Source of the DNA: Spirodela intermedia
Taxonomy: Eukaryota > Streptophyta > Magnoliopsida > Alismatales > Araceae
Length of the DNA stretch: 64,000 bases
Assembly (NCBI GenBank): GCA_902729315.2
Contig: LR746272.1
Location: 4,657,037-4,721,036 of the forward strand
Direction of reading: 5' to 3'
In this document: positions 1-8,829 of the stretch, piece by piece
Numbering within the stretch: the first letter of the stretch is position 1
Layout: each line of letters starts with the position of its first letter
Notes under the pieces: generated by a model
What the model was told of the DNA's origin: nothing
Database searches by the model: none
What the model saw: only the letters and a program-made list of their open reading frames with translations
Program-made: the position numbers and the translations under genes

Positions 1-1552
1 GCTCTGATGCTAGTTGGGACTTGTAAGAAGCGCTCAAGATCTGAAATGCCGCCTGTGAAGTGATCCTCACCGAGCTCTGCTCTGCTTCGCCGGACATGCA
101 AAACCCTCTTGGGAATTCCTTTCTGGTACCAACGAGACCGACGGGTACACTCTTCTCAGTGAAGGTGCTATATTTGTTATTGTTTTGAACGTGGGAGTGG
201 ATGACTTTGACCTCACGAACCGGGAGAGGGGTTGGGATCGTGAGTGATGGCCGGGTAGAGGCAGAACCGACCGTTGACTTTCCCCATTCGTGGGTAGGTC
301 CTCCCTCAGAATGATTTCCCTTACGGAGGACAGCAGCTTCCTGAGATTGTGGCCGACAGAAACTTAACTTGCTGAGAGGTAATTCCTCCCGGGATTGCTG
401 AACGTTCACCCATTTGGGTGAATGATCCAGCCTTCCTGATGATCTTCTCTCTCTGTTCTCTTCAAAGCAGTGCGGCTGCCCCAACTTGTGGTGAGAAGTC
501 TTCTGAGGTAGCCCAAGAACTTTGAAGGCTCCAGAACGTTGTGCTTCTTTGCAAGCAACAACCTTTTGCCTTTGGGCACGTGGGTATCCCTTCATTGAGG
601 AAGCCCCAGTGGCCACTGTTTTGACATCTTGAACCCTCTGCCAGGTGAGGCCGCTGTTTTCTTTTCCACTCAATCTGAGGTTGTGGAGAACACCGCGCAT
701 ATGGAACACGTCGTCTGAGCTTTGCTTCTGCCCTTCTTCAGTAGTGGCATTGTTGGCTGTGGCTACGGAAACTTCAGATAAGCCAGAAGAAACTTTACCT
801 GATTTGGCTCCAAGTTCACTGACTTCCCCAACAGCTTTATTTTCTTCCCTGAAGTTGTTTAAGTCGCTAGAGGGGCAAATCTTTTTTCCGGGATTGGAAT
901 GCATTGCCACTGCGAGAGAGCCGAAGACTAAAATCTCCAGGGGCTCTTCGGGGACAAAACCGGTGAAATCGAAGATGACTCTGCTCCTACTTTCATCCAC
1001 TCTGGTAGATTCACCGGCGGCCTCCTTCAACCCATTTCTGTTGCGGTCGCATTGAGCATCAGTGGTCTGAAAAGGTTTTTCATCTTTCAAACTTAAACCA
1101 CTCGGAGCTGTGCTGAAATGGCTTTTCGAGGCATCATAGGTGGGGGAATTTGATGCCTCCTCATCAATCTGAAGAGGTGGTGGTTCAGTGGTCCAGCAGA
1201 GATTTGTTGCCTCGGGGCAAGATTGACTAGACGTCTCAGCACTATTAGAGGACCTTTTGCCGAACCTCCTCTTCTTCTTTTTCTTCTTCACTCCAGTTCC
1301 TTTAACAGGCTCCTGAACGTTCAACATATGAACGGTTTTGCCATCAGACCTGAAGACTGAGGGTTCTCCATCAGGAACTTTAGGAACCTCGTCTGTGCCA
1401 CTAGAAAATGTCTGGCAAGATCCGGAGTACAGGATGCTCTCTGCAGGTTTTCGCTCCGAGGTGGTTTTCTTGTTTGCTTTTCTCGATGAACTGGCACTAG
1501 TTGCATCACAAACCGCAGAGTGGACAGTAGAAAATTTTGATGAGGGGATCAT
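1..1552 (-). CDS. Unrecognised protein, 5' coding part (truncated by window edge)
   Basis: A minus-strand frame is open from an ATG at 1552 to the left edge, 517 codons with no stop; an in-frame stop lies just upstream (1556-1558). I do not recognise the family. The visible protein is Ser-rich and looks largely disordered. It has a Lys/Arg tract at residues 89-96 (six Lys, two Arg) that could be a nuclear localisation signal. A pyrimidine-rich stretch followed by CAG just upstream of the ATG (about 1575-1600) looks like a splice acceptor, so a 5'UTR exon, or a short coding exon, probably lies further right, near 3.4-3.6 kb. Codon composition looks coding throughout. The plus-strand frames over this stretch are antisense shadows. 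The C-terminus lies outside the window. Confidence 0.7.
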   Translation of the reverse strand, partial: MIPSSKFSTVHSAVCDATSASSSRKANKKTTSERKPAESILYSGSCQTFSSGTDEVPKVPDGEPSVFRSDGKTVHMLNVQEPVKGTGVKKKKKKRRFGKRSSNSAETSSQSCPEATNLCWTTEPPPLQIDEEASNSPTYDASKSHFSTAPSGLSLKDEKPFQTTDAQCDRNRNGLKEAAGESTRVDESRSRVIFDFTGFVPEEPLEILVFGSLAVAMHSNPGKKICPSSDLNNFREENKAVGEVSELGAKSGKVSSGLSEVSVATANNATTEEGQKQSSDDVFHMRGVLHNLRLSGKENSGLTWQRVQDVKTVATGASSMKGYPRAQRQKVVACKEAQRSGAFKVLGLPQKTSHHKLGQPHCFEENRERRSSGRLDHSPKWVNVQQSREELPLSKLSFCRPQSQEAAVLRKGNHSEGGPTHEWGKSTVGSASTRPSLTIPTPLPVREVKVIHSHVQNNNKYSTFTEKSVPVGLVGTRKEFPRGFCMSGEAEQSSVRITSQAAFQILSASYKSQLASE

Positions 1553-3580
1553 GTCTCAGCAAAGTGTGCGGACCTCTGAGTTGCAAAGCAGAGATAGGAG
1601 GGGTCATTCCTAGCACGTCTGGCTCACACAAGCCGCTTCAAAAAAACCAAATTCTTGAAAAAATCATCGAGTACCAAGATCTGAAAAGTTGAGGATAGAA
1701 TAAGTAATAAATGATAACAAAATACCCAATGATGTGCTTTCCCGCCAGTGAAATTTAAAGTAATGGAGAAAGAAGGTCTAGTCCATTGTTGAGTTGAAAA
1801 TGCTTACACGCATTATATTTAGTGAGATAATTTTTTTCTAATTGTCAGAATACAAAAATTCACCACCAACATAAATCATAAGACGAAAACAGTGTTAGAG
1901 AAAAATAACAGAGAACGTCTGATCGAACCATAATCAAGTACGTGGACAAATTGTCATCATCTGCAAAACTGTATGCGTTGTTAAAACAAGAAGAAACCAA
2001 TGCACATCTTTTTCTGCCAAGATTTAAGTTCATTCTCCTCTCCTAGAAATAAAATAACCCAAGCGATCCTCCACCATTGCAATGATAGTTTCCTCATTAT
2101 ATATATGGTCAGTTCAATACTCTCTTTCGTGGACTTCGCCCCTACAACTCAATGACTATCTTTTTTCTTTGAACTGGAAACGTAACACTGGTAAGATGAA
2201 ATGGCACCTTCCTGTTCCTAATTAAACTCATATAGAAACCTGAAAAATTGCACAACCTCTCACACTGATAGCTGACGATAGCTGATGCCAGTTTTTATTG
2301 ATGTCAAGTTTGCTTTATCGCTAGAAACTCTAACACGTACTTGTTTACACGCCATCACAACTGACGCCATAACTCAATTATTATGTGGACTATTTTGATT
2401 TCCGTCAAAGAATTCAATAAAAAATGTTAAAACAACAGAGTTTTCATGAGATCCTCAGTCAGCATTTCTCAATAAACAGATTGGCCATGCGACTCGAAAA
2501 ATTGGCGTTAATTAGCTCTTGTAATTGAAAATATGCGTCAAAATATTTTACATAAAAAAATGATGACAGTTCTTCTCATGGATGTGTTTGTAACACTCTA
2601 TAATGAATCTGAATTGGCCGATCAAGGTTCTACTCGAATTGAGATCGCCTTAGGCCATCCAAATCAGCTGATTTAACTCTCTTAAATGCTGCCCGTCAGC
2701 CATTTGGACTAGCAAAAAAATGAAGAAATATTCACCCCCAGAATCAGCCGATGCAGCATAACTTTCCACAATGGGTGGTTTTCTTTATTCCCATTACTGA
2801 AGAGTCTCTTTCCTACTGCTTTGGGAACATTTGTGTTTAGTGACGTCTGAGAAAATGCTGAAAAATAATCGGATATTGAATGATAGTCATTTCCCCTTGG
2901 AGGAATAACAACAGTAGACTTAAATTTCTGCTGATATGTAGTGTGAAATTTATTGACAACCATACATTACGCAAAAGCTTATTTATGTAGCTACTCGAGC
3001 GGAACGTCCAGAACCTCTCCATTTTGGGACACGAGGGGCCACCAAATATTCGTCATTTTTTTTTTCTAAATAGTAGTCTTTGTACCCCAAAATCAACTCT
3101 GAGCCGCAATCCTGCGAGCTTCAACCATAGTAACAACGGAGCCGGTGAACAAGCGTCTGAAATTCTCGAAGAATCAATGAGAAAGAAACTGACGGACGGA
3201 ACATTTGCTCCCGACAATGGCATCAATCCTGCTCACTATAACTCTCCGAATGAACGAGTAATTAAAGAAACAAAGAGAGCAGCCGGACAAACAGCAGACA
3301 TTAAAATCCCGACGGCAAATCGCGAATCCACAAAGGAATTCCAACCAAAAAGCCGTGAACATCGAACAAATGAAGCACAGATCAAGAACAAGACAATGCT
3401 AATGCTCACATAATCAACGAGACATTTGACGCGAGCACATAATGCTACACAGAGTCCAGCCGAGCGAATCTGCAAGTGCCACTCCGCAGAGCAAGAGCGA
3501 CCGAGCTATCGAGAGAGCGAGAGAGCGAGAGAGAGAGAGAGAGAGATCGCTCAGTGAGTGTGCGTTGGGAGGAAGATCGG
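1553..3580. other. AT-rich spacer, probably 5' intron/leader of the leftmost gene
   Basis: AT-rich with no convincing coding sequence. Open frames around 2709-3475 lack codon bias and recognisable motifs. If the acceptor near 1575-1600 is real, most of this is a long 5' intron of the minus-strand gene. Confidence 0.4.
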
Positions 3581-3587
3581 ACGTTTG

Positions 3588-3595
3588 AATAAATA
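3588..3595 (-). promoter_or_regulatory. TATA-like element of the leftmost gene
   Basis: TATTTATT on the minus strand. It is followed about 40-90 bases downstream by a CT/GA tract (3500-3550) typical of plant 5' leaders, and lies 3' of the ACGT motif cluster. The assignment to the 1-1552 gene is inference. Confidence 0.35.
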
Positions 3596-3720
3596 CCACT
3601 CCGACTGCTGCCGCTCCTAACATTCTAAAGCGGCTCCTGGTTTCTTCTACCAGGCCGTTGTACACACCGTAGGTAACTCCGTGACGGCGCAGAAACCTTA
3701 GCCGCATATCCCAGCAGTGA

Positions 3721-3843
3721 TGACGTCATCTAACGGCGTCAATGTCCCTCCCGCCGTTTTCGAGCAATCGGTGTCCTAAAATACTCCGCAATCTCACGTG
3801 GATTAGCCGCCTACGTGGCCACCCAACAGGTCGTTGGCACGTG
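3721..3843. promoter_or_regulatory. Cluster of ACGT-core (bZIP/bHLH type) motifs
   Basis: TGACGTCA at 3721-3728, CACGTG at 3795-3800, TACGTGGC at 3812-3819 and CACGTG at 3838-3843, four ACGT cores in 123 bases. These match C-box, G-box and ABRE-type plant sites. The cluster lies 125-250 bases upstream of the TATA-like element at 3588-3595 and also upstream of the plus-strand TATA-like site at 4146-4153. Confidence 0.45.
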
Positions 3844-4140
3844 CGTCAGGACACCCGAACCCTCAATCGGAGCAGCAGGTCAGTGGTGCCAGCGAGCCGA
3901 CCCTTTCTGAGACAGGGCCCGGGCCCGGCCGGGACAGGCGCACTCCGGCCCATCATAACATCGTGTGTTGGGTGATGGGCCAGGCCCGAAAAATGTATCC
4001 GAAGCCCGTTTCTAAATCATTTCGTCATCATCTTCTCTCCTTCCCTGCCTCCACCGAACAGACCATAGCTGTGAGAACAGATAAAGTAGGGGCCGATCCC
4101 CGCCCCCGTCGTCGTCTTCCTCCCTCCGTACCCTCACCAC

Positions 4141-4688
4141 TCCCACATATAAGTCAGATCGTTACTCCCCTCTCTCTTTCTCTCTCTCCGTCTCTCTAAC
4201 TTTCTCTCTCTACTGTAAAGCTTCGCTGGGCAGAGGAGCCCGCCGGGCCGACGGGGATGGACAAAACGCAGGGAAGAGGCGCAGACGGGCGGCCATTAAT
4301 GGGAGGAGATCTCGGCGAGGCCGAGGAAGGCAAAGGGGAATTCCCCTTTCTTTCTCTCTCCTCTCTCCTCTCTCCTCCTGGTGCAACAACCCCGTACGCG
4401 GTACTCCGCCTGCGTGAGTGGTGGCCGGAGACGAAGATCCCCCCGCTCCTTCCCTTTCTTTTCAGCTGTGCATTCAAGGGCTCCTTTCCGCCATTGGAGA
4501 CCCCGCAGCTCCCTTTTTCTCACAAGAAGAAGCCCCACCTCTCTTTCTCTCTCTATCTCTACTGCATATCCATGCATGGGTGCGTTCCGTTTCTTTACGA
4601 TATCTAGTTGTTATGGCAGAAAGATCGGAACCTGCAGAATATTTCTCAGCAGCGATGGACATGCTGATTGCGTTACGCTGCATGCGTT

Positions 4689-4723
<35 letters not shown>

Positions 4724-4960
4724 CTTGGACTGTTCATATTAATGAAGAAGAGAAAGGTGACTTGTAGTAGTAACGGCCGCGATGCCACCGAGGATCTTCT
4801 CGTCTCTCCCTCTCCCCTCCGTCTGTAATGGACAGACGACGGCTCGGTGAGCCCAACCCACAGTAACAGTAAACCAGGTGACGGCGAAGTGAAGGATGAG
4901 CGGGGGCAGCCTGTTTTTCATTTAGGGCAGACGATCAACACAGCGGAAGGAAGACCCAGA
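4141..4960 (+). other. CT-rich leader-like stretch, no gene identified
   Basis: A TATA-like CATATAAG at 4146-4153 is followed by a CT-rich leader and an ATG at 4257 opening 116 codons (to 4607), but the peptide is low-complexity and unlike any family I know. A (GA)15 microsatellite sits at 4691-4721. A good donor (about 4413) and acceptor (about 4465) exist but would bound an intron of only about 52 bases. It could be a non-coding transcript, a degraded gene, or the downstream flank of the SPL-like gene. Confidence 0.25.
4293..4302. promoter_or_regulatory. Perfect CArG box (MADS-domain site) 3' of the SPL-like gene
   Basis: CCATTAATGG fits CC(A/T)6GG exactly and is palindromic. It lies about 700 bases downstream of the stop codon of the SPL-like gene at 5005. 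In Arabidopsis, AGAMOUS is reported to activate SPL/NZZ through a CArG-like site 3' of the gene, so the position is suggestive. Function here is inference. Confidence 0.4.
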
Positions 4961-5004
4961 ATATGACAGGTACAGAGAGAGAGAGACAGAGAGAGAGAGA
5001 TGAT

Positions 5005-5193
5005 CTAGAAGGAGAGCTTGAGGGAAAGATCCAACTGGTTGCCGCCGATGGCAAGGGACGGAGAGGACGACGATTCATCAATGGCCCTCGTCGCCGCACC
5101 CAACTTCGAGCTGCAGGGGAAGAACATGCGCTCCTTCAGCTCTGTCCCCGGTGATCTCCTCCTCCTCACCTCCGTTCCTCCCTGAAGAAAGTA

Positions 5194-5229
<36 letters not shown>

Positions 5230-5959
5230 TCTTCTGGTTCGCTACCTGATCATCCATGCGATCGGCGAGAAAGAGATGGAGGGGATGCTTCCTCTCTCCC
5301 AGACCGGCATCTCCTTCCCCCGTCCGAAGCTTCTCCCCCAACAGCCGTTTCGTCTGAGAACAAGAGCAAGGAAGCGGTAAAGGTGAGATGATGAGTACGC
5401 CGTCGCCGGGGAAGAATAAGAAGAAGAGGAAGAAGCTCTTGCTTACCCTGACGCAGAGCTCGCAGTGCTCCGAGCACTGCAAGCTTTGGCTTGAAGGGAA
5501 CTCCGCGAGCGTGCCATGGTCGCCCACCTGGAAGCCGCCGCCCGCCATGGCCACCCGGTAGCGAGCGGCGGCGACGTGGTAGGGCAAGCCGGAGGCGGCC
5601 CACGGCGAGCTGTGTCCTACCGGTGGCGCCGCCGTGGCGAGGGAAAGTCCGCAGAGGGCTGGCTGGCGTAGCTGCTGGCACAGCGGCGGCTCCGCGTGGG
5701 TTATCTTGCGCCACTGCTCCTGCAGGCGCAGGCGCTCGAGCTGCTCGACGCCGAGCCCGCGCTGAGGGGGCTTCCTGGGGGCAGACGGCTTCTTCTTGGC
5801 CTTGGCGGGGCGAGGGGCCGGTGGGCTCTGCTGGGGGAGGGCCTCGCCGGAGGGGACGAGCAGGGCGGCGCCGCCGCCAGCGTGGGGTAGGAAGACGCCG
5901 GCCCGCCTGTCCTGGGACGCGGCGGGAGCGGCCGACCAGACGAGGAATGCAGTCTCCAT
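5005..5959 (-). CDS. SPL: SPOROCYTELESS/NOZZLE-like EAR repressor, three exons
   Basis: Exons 5959-5447, 5353-5246 and 5181-5005 (171, 36 and 58 codons before the stop, 265 residues), with both introns in phase 0 (93 and 64 bases, GT-AG). Residues 53-63 are basic (NLS-like). Residues 64-86 hold the SPL motif with the core QRGLGVEQLERLRLQEQW. A CELC motif (166-169) joins exon 2 at VR/TKRL, matching the CDTCFKKKRL region of Arabidopsis SPL. FFP (227-229) and a final EAR motif LDLSLKL (257-263) also match SPL. SPL/NZZ and related SPEAR/TIE proteins are nuclear adaptors that recruit TOPLESS co-repressors to TCP factors and are needed for sporocyte formation. The ATG at 5959 is preferred because a TATA box lies about 85 bases upstream; the frame is open further 5' but crosses that TATA. 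The exon model is mine; no transcript evidence is available. Confidence 0.85.
5197..5224 (-). repeat. (CT)14 microsatellite acting as pyrimidine tract of intron 2
   Basis: Read on the minus strand this CT repeat fills much of the 64-base second intron of the SPL-like gene and lies about 10 bases before the acceptor TTCTTCAG. Slippage would change the polypyrimidine tract length and intron size. Confidence 0.7.
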
Positions 5960-6043
5960 CGCCCTCCCAAGAGATGCGGAGACTCTTAGTAGACACTCAG
6001 AGTGAGAGAGAGAGAGAGAGAAGGAGAGGAAGAATGGAGTGGG

Positions 6044-6051
6044 TATATATA
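6044..6051 (-). promoter_or_regulatory. TATA box of the SPL-like gene
   Basis: TATATATA on the minus strand, 85 bases upstream of the ATG at 5959. A GA/CT repeat (6003-6022) lies between, in the presumed 5'UTR. Confidence 0.6.
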
Positions 6052-7420
6052 GAGATGGAGTTAGGGTTTCCAGGGGGAAGATGACGAGGGCGCCGTGGCG
6101 GCGCCGGCGGTTCTTTTGCTGGCGGAGGGCACCTGGGCCTGGGGCCACTCTCTTTCTCTCTTCTCTTTCTCGCTCTCTTTCTCTCTGCATGGAGGACATC
6201 GGGAAGAGAGGCAGGGGGAGCCCTGAGCAGGCTGTCTAGACGAGATGGGAGATACGAATTACTGGTTCTGGAGGAGTTGCGCATCGAACGTGACAACCAA
6301 CTAAATGTCCTAGCGGAATCCTCATCACAAGGGTTTACCAAAAGTTTTAAAATAATATGGTTATACAGAGGGTATAATTAATTGAATATGAATATAAATG
6401 AAATGAAATTCCCATTGACTTAAAAGCATAAATAAAATTATTCTTAAGTATCTTCAATTTTATTTGATGGATGTGTAAATAGTAATTATCTAACAAAATG
6501 ATGGTTTTCATGCAAAATATTACCTTATATTAAGTGCTATGGAGCTCAAGCAAACATTCAATGATATATTTTTTGTTGACTTAAAAGATGAGAAAATAAT
6601 TATTTTAAAATAGCACCGATTGATTTGATAAATATAAAAGGAGTTTTCCATAAGAATCGGAGGGCTTTAGACAAGCACTATAGGAAGTCGATAATGATGG
6701 TAATGCAAAAGAAAAATAAAAGTTTTCTAACTTGGGCAAAGTTGATGTCTATTTTGACGAACAAAAGTCAGCACTGGATAATAATTTCACTCCCATAAGG
6801 AGATTTCATGTAGCCCAAAGCCCCATTTCTTATGACTTTAATTTTGGGCCATCCTTCACATCAATTCAACCTTTTTCATCAAAATTTTACATTTAATCCA
6901 ATATGGGTGTTAGTTATTGCCTAAAACTTTACTACATTATAGACGACTTGCCCATCTTTGTTGATGTAGCTTTAGCAATACATTAGTTCAAGGGAGGGGT
7001 AAATTAGTGTGGCATAACCAAAGTGTTAAGAGAAGAGCTAAGAGAGAAGGGAGAAGACATAAGAGAAAGAAAAAAGAGACTGGAATAATATGGCACTCGT
7101 TCAACAATGTAATCCATAAGGATTTATGTTTTAACCAAAGGAATAAGCTGCCCTCTAAATAACTCTAACATATGTAATTGGGACAAGCCCAATTACTTCA
7201 ATAGAAAGGCTTCTAATGGTTTGGTCAGCTAGACGTGATCTAGTTTGTAAGAAAAAAATTCTTTTAAGTTCTACTTAATTGGGAGTGAGACATATTGAAT
7301 CTCAATTTTAGTAAAAATCTGCTAAATATAGAAGCTCAATGAGCAGCTTGTGCTGGGTTAGTTGACTCCCATAACCCAGTATTGAAAGTAGTAATAGTAT
7401 CAACTAATTTTTAATAATAT

Positions 7421-7471
7421 TGAAGAATGAAGAATGAAGAATGAAGAATGAAGAATGAAGAATGAAGAATG
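7421..7471 (+). repeat. Heptanucleotide tandem repeat TGAAGAA, about 7 copies
   Basis: Seven near-perfect head-to-tail copies of TGAAGAA, directly followed by unique sequence. Confidence 0.9.
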
Positions 7472-7805
7472 TTCTTTCTAGAACAGCTTGGAGCTTCCTT
7501 AACTTAAAAAACCTTTTCTCTTGAATGAAGGAAATCTCATAAATAAGCTGAAGTTGTTGAGGGCTTGAGCACGAGCAAGCTCCTCTATCATTGAATACTC
7601 AAGTATGACAGTTTTTCTTTGACTCCTTTGAGGAAGGTGGGGGGATGAGAAGCTCTCACTTTTTAACCTAATCTTTGGTCTTGATGAAAGGCTCTCATTT
7701 GTACACAACTTATCATCTCAGCCACTAGTTGAGTGGTCTTTATTGGGTTCCTGTATGCACCTAGAAATTCATAAAAAGTACACACGTTAATCTTGTAAAA
7801 CATCT

Positions 7806-7809
<4 letters not shown>

Positions 7810-7851
<42 letters not shown>
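7810..7851 (+). repeat. (CT)n microsatellite
   Basis: About 20 uninterrupted CT units in intergenic DNA. Confidence 0.95.
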
Positions 7852-7854
<3 letters not shown>

Positions 7855-8422
7855 TCTCTTAATTCTACACTTAGGACCAATTCTAGGCTTAATACTTGGA
7901 AGGCCTGAGCCTAGAATGACTCTACATGCCCCAGAAAATAATGAATAATATTCTTGAAATGATGAATACTCTTTAATTGTGTAAGTGTCACCAAGAATTT
8001 TGATTTTATGATAATAAAATATTATACAACATATCTTTACATTAAAATAAATGCCCTTATTTCCTCTCTCTCTTAGTTCGGCCTCTGTTGGATTCAGAAT
8101 ATCTGGACGCTCATAGAATGAGTAAGTAATCTATGGGCCGATGAGATGAAGATGGAAGCTTACTGTATTTAGGATAAACATGGGCTCAATTTATGTGGAT
8201 ATCCTGAAATTTCATGCTTGAAAAAATTATATTCCTATTTTTCTTGGTTTATCGCTTGAATAATTTTCTTGTTCATGAAAATAATTAAATGGTCTTATTT
8301 TTATTAATCTCATTGATTGACAAATTTACCCAAAAAAACCTGCACTACTTCAAACCAGGGCTTATTTTAAAAACACCCAATCAATCTCTTATTTTTTGAT
8401 GGTATGATTGCCCCTAAATCAC

Positions 8423-8429
<7 letters not shown>

Positions 8430-8457
<28 letters not shown>
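8430..8457 (+). repeat. (CT)n microsatellite upstream of petC
   Basis: About 14 CT units, 370 bases upstream of the petC ATG. Confidence 0.95.
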
Positions 8458-8829
8458 AAATCTCCTGTACAATTCAAGATGGAGAGAGATGAGGTCTTCT
8501 CTGGGTCAAGTGAAGGCTTCATTAAGATTAAGAGGAGAGTCCACTATAAGACCCTTCTTTTCTGCTGGTAATTATCGCTTAGGAGGAATTTATCCCCGAT
8601 TTCTTCGAAAAAAAAGGGCTCTCTTCCTATTTTTATTTTTTCTGGTGGCAATCCAAAAGATGTGGCCGCCTGCGGCCAGCCATCCGTCATCGACCACAGG
8701 TTATCCAAAACCACGCTAACAGAGCCACCGTCCACACACCTCCTCCCAGGACATATACTCCCAGGGAGCCGTATGACAAAACCCCGATCCCCGCAATCCT
8801 TCCCAGGGTAGCTAGAGGAGATCTCGTCC

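Larger units (their letters stand above)
6241..8829. other. AT-rich intergenic region between SPL-like gene and petC
   Basis: No coding sequence found. It contains the TGAAGAA repeat (7421-7471) and CT microsatellites at 7810-7851 and 8430-8457. The stretch from about 8690 to 8829 is GC-richer and should hold the petC promoter and leader, but no clear TATA box is visible. Confidence 0.5.

Noticed and set aside
3024-3413. 129-codon plus-strand frame
   Set aside because: No motif, weak composition, and it lies in the presumed leader or intron of the minus-strand gene.
4257-4607. 116-codon frame after a TATA-like box
   Set aside because: Low-complexity peptide without a recognisable domain; kept only as a low-confidence region.
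5048-5184. Short plus-strand frame starting MARDGEDDD
   Set aside because: It is antisense to exon 3 of the SPL-like gene, whose EAR motif explains the sequence.
5491-6084. 197-codon plus-strand frame, Arg/Gly-rich
   Set aside because: Antisense shadow of SPL exon 1 in GC-rich DNA.
5195-6199. Single minus-strand frame of 334 codons covering the SPL-like gene
   Set aside because: It includes the TATA box and 5'UTR repeats upstream and reads through both splice donors; the three-exon model matches SPL motifs better.
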